64,000 nucleotides of DNA from Streptomyces roseofulvus. Lineage in GTDB: Bacteria; Actinomycetota; Actinomycetes; Streptomycetales; Streptomycetaceae. Under the pieces are notes generated by a model. That model saw only the letters and a program-made list of their open reading frames with translations, made no database searches and was not told the origin of the DNA. The DNA is taken from assembly GCF_039534915.1 (NCBI RefSeq), contig NZ_BAAAWE010000001.1, forward strand, positions 2,728,001 to 2,792,000. Reading direction: 5' to 3'. The position numbers and the translations under genes were made by a program. Positions 47,394 through 56,091 of this stretch are shown here, one piece after another; within the stretch, counting starts at the first letter, position 1, and each line of letters starts with the position of its first letter.

Positions 47394-48539
47394 TCAGTCC
47401 TTGGGCATCCGCCGGTTGAGGGCGGAGCGGCTGATCCAGTACGTGAGCACGACGGCCCAGAACAGCGGCGTGCCGAGCCCCGCGACCACCCCGGCGTCGA
47501 AGGACCACAGCGCCATGGAGACCGCCGAGTACAGCCCGAGCAGCGCGACGGCGGCGGCCATCGCCAGCACCGGCCGGCAGTTGCGGGCGACGAGGAGCAG
47601 CGGGCGGCGCAGCCGGGGCGGCACCCGGCGGGCCATCCACACGGCCCAGCCGCCCCAGGCGCCGACGAGCACGGCGGCCCCGAGGGCGAGGGGCACGAGC
47701 GCGTCGGCGCCGGTCGCGCCGGTCCTGACCGGGGCGGAGCCGATCGCGGAGGCGAGGAAGCCGACCAGGGCGACCCAGCGGGCGCCGGCGGCGGTCCCCC
47801 AGGCCATCGCCTCCAGGTTGAAGCGGGCCTTGCGGTCGGTGAGGTCGAGCGCGGCGGAGGCGACGAAGCCCTCCGCCGCCTGGGTCCAGGCCCCGCGCCG
47901 GAACCAGCGGCGGCGCAGCCGGACCAGCGAGAGGTTGTTGTGGGCCTCGCTGCTCTGCGGGTTGAGCCGCAGGGTCGTCTCGTACGCCCGCCGGGCGGTG
48001 GCGTGGTCGCCGCGCCGCTGGGCGGTGAGGCCGACGAGGAAGTGGGCGGCGTCCTCCTCGGGACCGAGGGCGACGGCGGTCCTGGCGGCCTCGTAGGCGG
48101 CGGCGAGCCGCGCCCGGTCGCGGCCGCCGCCGGCCTCGGCGGTCGCGGCGAGCGCCGTGCCCATCGCGTAGTGGCTGCCCCAGAACTGTGGGGCGAGCTG
48201 GACCGAGCGGTGGGCGGCGGCCTCGGCGTCCCCGTACCGCTTGAGGGCGAGCAGGATCTGGGTGCGCATCAGGTGCGCCATGACCAGCTCGGGCTCGGCG
48301 CGCAGCGCCTGCTCGACGGCGGCGAGGGCGGTCGTGTGGTCCCCCGCCCGGTGCCGGCACCGGGCCAGCAGCGTGAGGGCGTCGGCGTCCTCGGGGTCCT
48401 CGGCGAGGTGCCGGGCCGCGAGTTCGCCGGCCTGCTCGTACCGCCCGGCCTCGTACAGCGCCTCGGCCCGGGCGAGCGCCGAGGGGGTGGCGGGGCCGGA
48501 GGGCGTGGCGGGGCCGGAGGGCGTGGCGGGGGTGGTCAC
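47394..48539 (-). CDS. TPR membrane protein coupled to AAA+ ATPase
   Basis: 381 residues from GTG at 48537-48539, overlapping the end of the ATPase gene by four bases. Residues 1-15 are a repetitive PATPSGPATPSGPATPS tract. About five TPR-like units follow (ALYEAGRYEQAGELAARHLA, LLARCRHRAGDHTTALAAVE), then four membrane helices from about residue 240 onward. This is an anchored TPR scaffold. With its ATPase it may form a membrane chaperone or remodelling machine, but the function is not known. Confidence 0.8.
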   Translation of the reverse strand: MTTPATPSGPATPSGPATPSALARAEALYEAGRYEQAGELAARHLAEDPEDADALTLLARCRHRAGDHTTALAAVEQALRAEPELVMAHLMRTQILLALKRYGDAEAAAHRSVQLAPQFWGSHYAMGTALAATAEAGGGRDRARLAAAYEAARTAVALGPEEDAAHFLVGLTAQRRGDHATARRAYETTLRLNPQSSEAHNNLSLVRLRRRWFRRGAWTQAAEGFVASAALDLTDRKARFNLEAMAWGTAAGARWVALVGFLASAIGSAPVRTGATGADALVPLALGAAVLVGAWGGWAVWMARRVPPRLRRPLLLVARNCRPVLAMAAAVALLGLYSAVSMALWSFDAGVVAGLGTPLFWAVVLTYWISRSALNRRMPKD

Positions 48540-49912
48540 AGCTTGCGCTTCCGCTTCAGGTAGGCGAGGAGGTCGTCGTAGAGACCGCCCTCGTTGGCGA
48601 ACATGGCGACGTTGCGGGCGGCGGCGAACCAGGGCTCGGTGGACGGCCGGATCTGCTTGGCGGCGCCGAGCAGGTCCTTGGTGGTGATGAGCCGGACCTT
48701 GCCGGTGCGGGCGGAGTCGAGGAGGGCGGACTCGGCGGCGGTCTCGCACAGGTGGGCGAGGTCGGCGCCGGAGAAGTCGTCGGTGGCCTTGACGAGCTTG
48801 CCGAGGTCGACGGCCTCGATCGGCCGCTCGCGCAGGTGGTAGCGGAGGATCGCCTCGCGGGCGGCGGCGTCGGGCGGCAGCACGAGCAGGGTGCGGTCGA
48901 GGCGGCCGGGGCGGCGCAGGGCGATGTCGACGTCCCAGGGCACGTTGGTGGCGGCGAGGACGAAGACCCCTTCGTTGCCGGCGCCGGAGGCGATGCCGTC
49001 GAGCTCGGTGAGGAGCTGGTTGACGACGTTGCGGAGGCCGTTGCTGTGGGTGCGGGAGCGCTTGCCGCCCAGGGCGTCCAGCTCGTCGAGGAAGACCACG
49101 CAGGGGGCCTGGCGGCGGGCGGTCTCGAAGATGTCGTGGATGTTCTTCTCGGAGGCCCCGATCCACATGTCGAGGACGTCGGAGAGCGAGACGGTGAGGA
49201 AGTTGGCGCCCAGTTCGCCGGCGACGGCCCGGGCGATGAAGGTCTTGCCGCAGCCGGGAGGGCCGTAGAGGAGGAGTCCGCCGCGGAGCGACTTGCCGTA
49301 GAGGCGGCGGAGTTCGGGGTTGCGCATGGGGGCGAGGAAGGCGGCTTCGAGCCGTTCCTTGACGTCGGCCATGCCGCCGACGTCGGCGAGGCGCACGGTC
49401 CCGGGCGCGTCCACGTCCCAGGCGGCGGCGTCCCCGGCGAGCCCGTCCCCGCCGTCGGCCTGCGGCGCGTCCAGGAACCGCGGCCCGACGAGGTCGGACA
49501 CCTGCTCCTCGGCGGCGGCCCAGTCGAAGTCCGGCCTCGCGTCGGGCCGTACGGGCGCGTCCGGGGTCTCCGGCCCGGGCGACGGCGGTACGGCCGGAGG
49601 CGCGGGCGCGACGGGCGGCGCGGGCGCGACCGGCGGCTCCGGCGCGGGCGCGACCGGCGGCTCCGGCGCGGGCGCGACCGGCGGCTCCGGCGCGGGCGCG
49701 ACCGGTGGCATCCCCATGGCGCGGACCATCAGGGCCCGGGCGGCGGCGTCCCCCGGCGCGTGCTGGAGGGCGACGGCCGCCTCCGTGACGGCCTCGTCGT
49801 TCCGCCCCTCGGCGAGGAGGAGTTCGGCGAAGTGGAGGCGCAGGGGCACGTCACCGGGGGCGGCGGCGACCGCGGCGCGCAGACTGCGGATCAGGGGGGA
49901 CTCGTCGGCCAT
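48536..49912 (-). CDS. AAA+ ATPase with N-terminal TPR and proline-rich linker
   Basis: 458 residues. An N-terminal helical repeat region (residues 1-65: LRLHFAELLLAEGRNDEAVT) is joined by a linker of PPVAPAPEPPVAPAPEP repeats (encoded by three perfect 24-bp units at 49624-49695). The ATPase core follows with Walker A LLLYGPPGCGKTFIARAVAG, Walker B CVVFLDELDALGGKR, sensor/arginine finger LRRPGRLDRTLLV and the AAA lid FSGADLAHLCETAAESA. It resembles Cdc48/FtsH-type single-ring ATPases without a protease domain. The next gene overlaps it by four bases. Substrate unknown. Confidence 0.88.
   Translation of the reverse strand: MADESPLIRSLRAAVAAAPGDVPLRLHFAELLLAEGRNDEAVTEAAVALQHAPGDAAARALMVRAMGMPPVAPAPEPPVAPAPEPPVAPAPEPPVAPAPPVAPAPPAVPPSPGPETPDAPVRPDARPDFDWAAAEEQVSDLVGPRFLDAPQADGGDGLAGDAAAWDVDAPGTVRLADVGGMADVKERLEAAFLAPMRNPELRRLYGKSLRGGLLLYGPPGCGKTFIARAVAGELGANFLTVSLSDVLDMWIGASEKNIHDIFETARRQAPCVVFLDELDALGGKRSRTHSNGLRNVVNQLLTELDGIASGAGNEGVFVLAATNVPWDVDIALRRPGRLDRTLLVLPPDAAAREAILRYHLRERPIEAVDLGKLVKATDDFSGADLAHLCETAAESALLDSARTGKVRLITTKDLLGAAKQIRPSTEPWFAAARNVAMFANEGGLYDDLLAYLKRKRKL
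49624..49695. repeat. Three perfect 24-bp tandem repeats inside AAA+ gene
   Basis: Units at 49624-49647, 49648-49671 and 49672-49695 are identical and encode the PPVAPAPE linker repeat. The copy number is likely to vary between strains. Confidence 0.9.
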
Positions 49913-49967
49913 GGGGTCAGCCTAGAAAAGACCCGTGGCGGCCGGACAGCGGGTCCCCCCGGGGGGT

Positions 49968-50711
49968 TCAGCCCCAGCGGCCGGTGCGGCCGAGGACGAG
50001 GGCGGTGGCCGCCGTGCCGGCCGTGGAGGTGCGCAGGACGCTCCGGCCGAGCCGGTACGGCTTCGCTCCCGCCGCCTCGAAGGCGGCCAGCTCCTCCGGG
50101 GAGACCCCGCCCTCGGGGCCGACGACCAGCACGACCGAGCCCTTCGCGGGGAGTTCGGCGGTGGCGAGGGCGCCGCTCGGGTGGGCGCGGTCCTCGTGCA
50201 GGACGGCCGCGAAGTCGGCGGTGGCGAGCAGCTGGGCGACCTGCTTGGTGGTCATCGGCTCGGCGACCTCGGGGAAGCGGGTGCGGCGGGACTGCTTGCC
50301 GGCCTCGCGGGCGGTGGCGCGCCACTTGGCGAGCGCCTTGAGGCCGCGGTCGCCGCGCCACTGGGTGATGCAGCGGGAGGCGGCCCACGGCACGATCGCG
50401 TCGACGCCGGTCTCGGTCATCGTCTCGACGGCGAGTTCGCCCCGGTCGCCCTTGGGGAGGGCCTGGACGACGGTGATCCGCGGCTCCTCCGCCGGCTCCT
50501 CGTGCTCTCCCGTCACCTCCACGGTCAGCCGGTCCTTGCCCTCGGTCTCCCGTACGACGCACTCCGCCCAGCGGCCCCGGCCGTCGGTGAGGACGAGCTC
50601 CTCGCCGGCCTGGAGGCGCTTCACGGAGACGGCGTGCCGTCCCTCGGGTCCCTCCAGGACGAAGGTGCCGGCGCCGGGGACGGCGTCGACGACGAAGACG
50701 GGGGCGGTCAT
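49968..50711 (-). CDS. rsmE: 16S rRNA m3U1498 methyltransferase
   Basis: 247 residues from ATG at 50709-50711; the ATGA overlap with the preceding gene means coupling. It methylates U1498 of 16S rRNA using SAM. A PUA-like N-terminal domain precedes the SPOUT fold with VTVVQALPKGDRGELAVETM-like segment (PKGDRGELAVETMTETGVD), VLVVGPEGGVSPEELAAFEA and the knot RLGRSVLRTSTAGTAATALV. Typical length. Confidence 0.93.
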   Translation of the reverse strand: MTAPVFVVDAVPGAGTFVLEGPEGRHAVSVKRLQAGEELVLTDGRGRWAECVVRETEGKDRLTVEVTGEHEEPAEEPRITVVQALPKGDRGELAVETMTETGVDAIVPWAASRCITQWRGDRGLKALAKWRATAREAGKQSRRTRFPEVAEPMTTKQVAQLLATADFAAVLHEDRAHPSGALATAELPAKGSVVLVVGPEGGVSPEELAAFEAAGAKPYRLGRSVLRTSTAGTAATALVLGRTGRWG

Positions 50712-51796
50712 GAGGCACTCCTGAGGGCCGGGTCGGCGAGTTCGGTGAGGGCGGTGTCGAGTTCGGCGGCGAGCACCTCGACGAGCTCCCCGGCGGGCAG
50801 CTCGCGGGCCAGCCGGTGGCCCTGGCCCGCCCACAGGGCCATGCCCTGGGGGTCGCCGGCGCCGGCGGCGGCCTTCCGCAGCGGGGCGGTGAGGTGGTGG
50901 ATCTCGGGGTAGCCGGCGGGGGCGTACGGGCCGTGCTCGCGCATGAAGCGGTTGACGAGCCCGCGGGCCGGACGGCCGGAGAACGCCCGGGTGAGGGCGG
51001 TGCGGTGGAAAAGCGGGTCGGTGAGGGCCCGCTTGTGCAGCGGGTGGGCGCCGGACTCGGGGCAGACCAGGAAGGCGGTGCCGAGCTGGGCGGCGGCGGC
51101 CCCGGCGGCGAGCACGGCGGCGATCTGCGCGCCCCGCATCAGCCCGCCGGCGGCGACCAGCGGGAGCGCGGTGGTCGCCCGGACCTGGGTGAGCAGGGCG
51201 AGGAGACCGGTGCCGGGCTGCTCGTCGGCCGGGTCGTCGCGGTACGAGCCCTGGTGGCCGCCGGCCTCGACGCCCTGGACGCACAGCGCGTCGGCGCCCG
51301 CCGCCTGGGCCGTACGGGCCTCCTCCGGGGAGGTGACGGTGACGATCGTGTACGTACCGGCGCGGGCGAACGCCTCCAGGGTCTCGGGCTTCGGGCAGCC
51401 GAAGGTGAAGGAGACGACGGGGACCGGGTCCTCCAGCAGGATCGCCAGCTTGGACTCGTACCCGTCGTCGCGCGAGTCGTCGGTCTCGCCGAGCGCCGTC
51501 CCGTACCAGCCGGCCTCCCCGGCCAGCTGGTGGCGGTAGACCTCGATGGCCGCGGGGTCGGCCGAGGGGCCGGTCTGCGGCATGAAGACGTTGACGCCGA
51601 AGGGCTGTCCGGTCAGCCCGCGGACCTGCTTGATCTCCTGGTAGAGACCGCCGGCCGTCTTGTACCCGGCGGCGAGGAAGCCGAGCGCGCCGGCCGCGGC
51701 GACGGCGCCGACGAGCGCGGGACTGGAAGCGCCACCCGCCATGGGGGCCTGCACGATCGGGTACCGGAAGAGATCGTTCAGTGCGGTGGTGGACAT
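50708..51796 (-). CDS. Nitronate monooxygenase family protein
   Basis: 362 residues. An FMN-dependent TIM-barrel enzyme that oxidises nitronates such as propionate-3-nitronate. VQAPMAGGASSPALVGAVAA at the start, the flavin segment QGVEAGGHQGSYRDD with the catalytic His, PLVAAGGLMRG, and AAQLGTAFLVCPESG fit the family. CACGAT six bases before the ATG suggests a leaderless start. The first gene of a unit with rsmE. Confidence 0.88.
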   Translation of the reverse strand: MSTTALNDLFRYPIVQAPMAGGASSPALVGAVAAAGALGFLAAGYKTAGGLYQEIKQVRGLTGQPFGVNVFMPQTGPSADPAAIEVYRHQLAGEAGWYGTALGETDDSRDDGYESKLAILLEDPVPVVSFTFGCPKPETLEAFARAGTYTIVTVTSPEEARTAQAAGADALCVQGVEAGGHQGSYRDDPADEQPGTGLLALLTQVRATTALPLVAAGGLMRGAQIAAVLAAGAAAAQLGTAFLVCPESGAHPLHKRALTDPLFHRTALTRAFSGRPARGLVNRFMREHGPYAPAGYPEIHHLTAPLRKAAAGAGDPQGMALWAGQGHRLARELPAGELVEVLAAELDTALTELADPALRSAS

Positions 51797-51833
51797 ATGG
51801 GCATCGTGTCATGCCCGCTCCCGGGCACGGGAA

Positions 51834-51860
51834 AGGGGCGGCACTCAGAGTGCCGCCCCT
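51834..51860 (-). terminator. Terminator of hrcA-dnaJ2 operon
   Basis: AGGGGCGGCACT (51834-51845) and AGTGCCGCCCCT (51849-51860) form a 12-bp perfect stem with a 3-base loop. It lies beyond the duplicated dnaJ2 tail. Confidence 0.8.
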
Positions 51861-51887
51861 CTCACGCACCGATCACACCGGCCCCGA

Positions 51888-52072
51888 CGGACCCGGCCCG
51901 GTCAGCGACCGTTGAACGCGTCCTTCAGCCGCGAGAACAGCCCCTGCTGCCCCGGCTGGCCGTGCTGACCCGGGGGACCACCCCCGGACCCCCGGCCGCA
52001 CGGACCCGGCCCGGTCAGCGACCGTTGAACGCGTCCTTCAGCCGCGAGAACAGCCCCTGCTGCCCCGGCTGG
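51888..52072. repeat. 72-bp direct repeat containing the dnaJ2 3' end
   Basis: Positions 52001-52072 (the dnaJ2 3' end and stop codon) recur identically at 51888-51959, 41 bases further downstream. The repeat begins CGGACCCGGCCCGG and ends CCCCGGCTGG. Confidence 0.95.
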
Positions 52073-53151
52073 AACTGGCCCGTGGGCCGTTCCTCGCCGC
52101 GGAGCTTGGCCAGTTCGCGCAGGAGGCGCTCCTGCTCGGCGTCGAGCTTGCCCGGGGTCTGGACCTCGACGTGGACGATCAGGTCGCCGCGCCCGTTGCC
52201 CCGCAGGTGCGTGACGCCCCGGCCGTGCAGTGGGACCGACTGGCCGGACTGGGTGCCCGGCCGGATGTCGATCTCCTCCAGCCCGTCCAGCGTCTGGAGC
52301 TGCACCTTGGTGCCGAGCGCCGCCGCCGTCATCGGGAGGGTGACCGTGCAGTGCAGGTCGTCGCCACGCCGCTGGAAGACCTCGTGCGGGGTCTCCTGGA
52401 TCTCGACGTACAGGTCGCCGGCGGGGCCGCCGCCGGGGCCGACCTCGCCCTCGCCCGCGAGCTGGATCCGGGTGCCGTTGTCGACGCCGGCGGGGATCTT
52501 CACCGTCAGCGTGCGCCGCGACCGGACCCGGCCGTCGCCCGCGCACTCGGGGCACGGGGTCGGGACGACGGTGCCGAAGCCCTGGCACTGGGGGCAGGGC
52601 CGGGAGGTCATGACCTGGCCGAGGAACGACCGGGTGACCTGCGAGACCTCGCCGCGGCCGCGGCACATGTCACAGGTCTGCGCGGAGGTCCCGGGCGCGG
52701 CGCCCTCACCCGAACAGGTGGTGCAGACGACGGCCGTGTCGACCTGGATGTCCTTGGTGGTGCCGAAGGCCGCCTCGTTGAGGTCGATCTCCAGGCGGAT
52801 CATGGCGTCCTGGCCGCGGCGGGTCCGCGAGCGCGGTCCGCGCTGCGAGGCCGTGCCGAAGAAGGCGTCCATGATGTCGGAGAAGTTGCCGAAGCCACCG
52901 GCCCCGAAGCCGCCCGCGCCGCCCCCGCCGGAGTTGGACAGGGGGTCGCCGCCGAGGTCGTAGACCTGCTTCTTCTGCGGGTCCGACAGGACCTCGTAGG
53001 CGGCGTTGATCTCCTTGAACCGCTCCTGCGTCTTCGGGTCCGGGTTGACGTCCGGGTGAAGCTCGCGGGCGAGGCGGCGGAAGGCCTTCTTGATCTCGTC
53101 CTGGGACGCGTCGCGGCGCACGCCGAGTGTGGCGTAGTAGTCCGTGGCCAC
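52015..53151 (-). CDS. dnaJ: Chaperone DnaJ (second copy type)
   Basis: 378 residues from GTG at 53149-53151. A DnaK co-chaperone with a J domain (HPD at residue 33), a Gly-rich linker (GGGGAGGFGAGGFGNF) and four zinc motifs (CTTCSGEG, CDMCRGRG, CPQCQGFG, CPECAGDG). The C-terminal substrate-binding part ends GQFQPGQQGLFSRLKDAFNG. It follows hrcA immediately (TAAGTG), as in heat-shock operons. Streptomyces have several DnaJ proteins; this one is the hrcA-linked type. Confidence 0.95.
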   Translation of the reverse strand: MATDYYATLGVRRDASQDEIKKAFRRLARELHPDVNPDPKTQERFKEINAAYEVLSDPQKKQVYDLGGDPLSNSGGGGAGGFGAGGFGNFSDIMDAFFGTASQRGPRSRTRRGQDAMIRLEIDLNEAAFGTTKDIQVDTAVVCTTCSGEGAAPGTSAQTCDMCRGRGEVSQVTRSFLGQVMTSRPCPQCQGFGTVVPTPCPECAGDGRVRSRRTLTVKIPAGVDNGTRIQLAGEGEVGPGGGPAGDLYVEIQETPHEVFQRRGDDLHCTVTLPMTAAALGTKVQLQTLDGLEEIDIRPGTQSGQSVPLHGRGVTHLRGNGRGDLIVHVEVQTPGKLDAEQERLLRELAKLRGEERPTGQFQPGQQGLFSRLKDAFNGR

Positions 53152-54171
53152 TTACGACTCCGCCAGGATCTGTCCGACGTAACGTGCCACTGCGCGTACC
53201 GCTCCCATCGTTCCGGGGTAGTCCATGCGGGTCGGTCCGACCACGCCGAGTTTGGCGACTGCCTCGCCGCCCGAACCGTAGCCGACCGAGACGACGGACG
53301 TGGAGTTCAGCCCTTCGTAGGCGTTCTCGTGCCCGATGCGTACGGTCATGCCCGATTCCTTGACCTCGCCGAGGAGCTTGAGGAGCACGACCTGCTCCTC
53401 GAGGGCTTCCAGGACGGGCCTGATCGTCAGCGGGAAGTCGTGTCCGAAGCGGGTGAGATTGGCGGTGCCGCCGATCATCAGCCGCTCCTCGTGCTCCTCC
53501 ACGAGCGTCTCCAGGAGGGTCGCGAGCACGGTCGAGACCGTGGCGCGGTCCTCGGGCTCCTCGAAGGACTCGGGGAGGTCCTGCACCAGCTGCGGCACGT
53601 CGGCGAAGCGACGGCCGCCGACCCGGCTGTTCAGCCGGGCCCGCAGATCGGCGAGGGAGGTCTCGCCGAAGGGCGCGGGGCAGTCGATGACCCGCTGCTC
53701 GACCCGCCCGGTGTCCGTGATCAGGACGAGCATCAGCCGGGCCGGGGCCAGCGACAGCAGCTCGACGTGACGGATCGACGAACGGGTGAGCGACGGGTAC
53801 TGGACGACGGCGACCTGCCGGGTCAGCTGCGCGAGCAGCCGCACCGTACGGCCCACGACGTCGTCGAGGTCCACGGCGCCGTCGAGGAAGTTGTGGATGG
53901 CGCGCCGCTCGGGGGTCGAGAGCGGCTTGACGCCGGCCAGCCGGTCCACGAAGAGCCGGTAGCCCTTGTCGGTGGGGATCCGGCCGGCGCTGGTGTGGGG
54001 CTGGGCGATGTACCCCTCCTCCTCCAGCACCGCCATGTCGTTGCGCACGGTGGCGGGGGAGACCCCGAGCTTGTGGCGTTCCGTGAGCGCCTTGGAACCG
54101 ACCGGTTCCTCCGTGCCGACGTAGTCCTGGACGATGGCGCGCAGCACCTCGAGTCTGCGTTCGCTCAGCAC
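53152..54171 (-). CDS. hrcA: Heat-inducible transcriptional repressor HrcA
   Basis: 339 residues from GTG at 54169-54171 with GGAGG seven bases upstream; the GTG six bases earlier has no such spacing. The N-terminal winged helix reads [40 protein letters not shown] and [20 protein letters not shown]. The rest forms the dimerisation and inserted domains. It represses heat-shock genes by binding CIRCE, and a CIRCE element lies just upstream. Confidence 0.95.
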   Translation of the reverse strand: MLSERRLEVLRAIVQDYVGTEEPVGSKALTERHKLGVSPATVRNDMAVLEEEGYIAQPHTSAGRIPTDKGYRLFVDRLAGVKPLSTPERRAIHNFLDGAVDLDDVVGRTVRLLAQLTRQVAVVQYPSLTRSSIRHVELLSLAPARLMLVLITDTGRVEQRVIDCPAPFGETSLADLRARLNSRVGGRRFADVPQLVQDLPESFEEPEDRATVSTVLATLLETLVEEHEERLMIGGTANLTRFGHDFPLTIRPVLEALEEQVVLLKLLGEVKESGMTVRIGHENAYEGLNSTSVVSVGYGSGGEAVAKLGVVGPTRMDYPGTMGAVRAVARYVGQILAES

Positions 54172-54210
54172 GCGCACACCTCCGTTCCAGCCGTTCCGGT
54201 TGCTCCGCTT

Positions 54211-54237
54211 TTGGCACTCGCCCTGTCCGAGTGCCAG
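54211..54237. promoter_or_regulatory. CIRCE operator
   Basis: TTGGCACTC (54211-54219), nine bases, GAGTGCCAG (54229-54237): a near-exact CIRCE inverted repeat (consensus TTAGCACTC-N9-GAGTGCTAA). It lies 40 bases upstream of hrcA, where HrcA binding would block the operon. Confidence 0.92.
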
Positions 54238-54308
54238 GAAACCCCCGGCCAGTGTACGGCCGGGCCCGTCGATCCTGGCAAGGAGGCGGACCCGCTAGCG
54301 TCGGCGAC

Positions 54309-55046
54309 ATGGACATCGACGAAGCGGTCTGGACGGCTCAGGGGTGGGAACGGCTCGCGGACGGGGTGGGCCGGCGGCGGCTCCCGGGCTGGGACGCGAC
54401 GACCGGACTGGTCGTGGGCGAACGGGCCGTGCTGCTGTACGACACCGGCTCCACGCTCGCCGAGGGCGCGGCGATCCGGGCCCAGGCGGAGGCGATCACC
54501 GGCGGCCGGCGCGTGACGCACATCGCACTCGGCCACCCCCACTTCGACCACGTCCTGGGCACGGCCGCCTTCGCCGGCGCGGAGGTCTTCGGCGCGGTCG
54601 GCACGGAGGAGCTGCTCGGCTCCGCGCACGCCCGCGAGGAGCTGTACACGGACGCGGTGCGGCAGGGCGTCGACGCGCGGGCCGCGGCGGAGGCGACGGA
54701 GGTGCTGGTGGCCCCGCGCCACACCGTCACGGGCGAGTGGACCCTCGACCTGGGCGGCCGGCAGGTCCTCCTGGCCAATCTGGGCCCCGCCCATTCCGGC
54801 CACGACCTGGTCGTCTGCGTGCCGGGCGAGCGGGAGGTCGTCTTCTGCGGCGACCTCGTCGAGGAGTCCGGCGAGCCGCAGGCCGGCCCGGACGCGGTCG
54901 GCTCCCGCTGGCCCGACGCCCTCGACCGCCTCCTCGCCCTCGGCGGCGAGGACGCCCTGTACGTCCCCGGCCACGGCGCGGTGGTCGACGCGGCTTTCGT
55001 CCGACGCCAGCGCGATGAACTGGCACGCCGCTTCGAGGTGTCGTAG
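54309..55046 (+). CDS. MBL-fold hydrolase
   Basis: 245 residues from ATG at 54309. The metallo-beta-lactamase fold shows ALGHPHFDHVLGTAAFAGAE (HxHxDH-like site with the second His as F), AHSGHDLVVCVPGEREVVFC and GHGAVVDAAFV. The site deviates from the classical HxHxDH. TAGCGT about seven bases before the ATG suggests a leaderless start. Substrate unknown. Confidence 0.82.
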   Translation: MDIDEAVWTAQGWERLADGVGRRRLPGWDATTGLVVGERAVLLYDTGSTLAEGAAIRAQAEAITGGRRVTHIALGHPHFDHVLGTAAFAGAEVFGAVGTEELLGSAHAREELYTDAVRQGVDARAAAEATEVLVAPRHTVTGEWTLDLGGRQVLLANLGPAHSGHDLVVCVPGEREVVFCGDLVEESGEPQAGPDAVGSRWPDALDRLLALGGEDALYVPGHGAVVDAAFVRRQRDELARRFEVS

Positions 55047-55165
55047 CGTCCCCGGAACGCGCGGCCACGCACCGGACCCGACGCCCCGTGGCCGCGTCTC
55101 CGGGGGCGACGGACCCCCGGGCCCCGGCAGAGACCACCGCCAGCGCACCCGGAGGACTGGAACCC

Positions 55166-55972
55166 GTGCGGAGCTACGACCCCGACCTCACCCCGCCGTG
55201 GAAGCGCGCGGCCCCCGTCCCCGAGGTCCCGGCCGATCCCGATCTGGTCGTGGAGGAGGTCTCCACGGGCTTCTGCGGGGCGGTGATCCGCTGCGAGGCG
55301 GGCACGGTGACGCTGGAGGACCGCTTCGGCAAGCACCGGGTCTTCCCGATGGAGCCGCGCGGCTTCCTCCTGGAGGGCAGGGTCGTCACCCTGGTCCGCC
55401 CGTCCTCCGGCGGCCCGGCCCGCCCGGCCCGTACGGCCTCCGGCTCGATCGCCGTCCCGGGCGCGCGGGCCCGGGTGGCCCGGGCGAGCCGCATCTACGT
55501 GGAGGGCCGCCACGACGCCGAGCTGGTCGAACGGGTCTGGGGCGACGACCTGCGCGTCGAGGGCGTGGTCGTCGAGTACCTGGAGGGCGTCGACCACCTC
55601 CCGGAGATCGTCGCCGGCTTCGCCCCGGGCCCCGACGCCCGCCTGGGCGTCCTGGTCGACCACCTGGTCCCGGGCTCCAAGGAGTCCCGCATCGCCGCCC
55701 AGGTCGCCTCGGACCACGTCCTGGTCGTCGGCCACCCCTACATCGACATCTGGCAGGCGGTGAAGCCCGCCGTCCTGGGCATCCCGGCCTGGCCGGCGGT
55801 CCCCCGAGGCCAGGACTGGAAGACGGGCACCTGCCAGGCCCTCGGCTGGCCGGCCGACAACACGGGCGCCGTCTGGCAGGCCATCCTCAAGCGCGTCGAG
55901 TCCTACAAGGACCTGGAACCGGAGCTCCTGGGCCGCGTGGAGGAACTGATCGACTTCGTGACGGTGGGGTAG
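55166..55972 (+). CDS. DUF3097 family protein
   Basis: 268 residues from GTG at 55166 with GGAGG at 55151-55155. Begins VRSYDPDLTPPWKR, a typical start for this actinobacterial family. Residues 115-170 (RIYVEGRHDAELVERVWGDD and VVVEYLEGVDHLPEIV) resemble a TOPRIM-like fold. The C-terminal part has GHPYIDIWQAVKPAVLGIPA and W.DNTGAVW, with no known activity. Function unknown. Confidence 0.88.
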   Translation: MRSYDPDLTPPWKRAAPVPEVPADPDLVVEEVSTGFCGAVIRCEAGTVTLEDRFGKHRVFPMEPRGFLLEGRVVTLVRPSSGGPARPARTASGSIAVPGARARVARASRIYVEGRHDAELVERVWGDDLRVEGVVVEYLEGVDHLPEIVAGFAPGPDARLGVLVDHLVPGSKESRIAAQVASDHVLVVGHPYIDIWQAVKPAVLGIPAWPAVPRGQDWKTGTCQALGWPADNTGAVWQAILKRVESYKDLEPELLGRVEELIDFVTVG

Positions 55973-56013
55973 CCGGCCCCCGTGCGGGCCGTCGTCCCGC
56001 CGGGGGTCCCCCC

Positions 56014-56070
56014 GGGACGGGTGGGCGCACGGGACGGCGCCCTCCGGCCCCGGCTTCCGCGCCTGAACCG
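56014..56070. repeat. Half copy of the 44.8 kb palindromic element
   Basis: GGGACGGGTGGGCGCACGGG and the following bases through GGCTTCCGCGCCTGAACC correspond to 44797-44858, in the spacer between the DUF3097 gene and hemW. Confidence 0.75.
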
Positions 56071-56091
56071 CGCCCGGAGGCGCCGCGTCCG

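Noticed and set aside
51902..52666. Frame ending with the duplicated dnaJ2 tail
   Set aside because: Its upstream part is dnaJ2 read out of frame; only the last codons match because of the 72-bp repeat. Not a gene.
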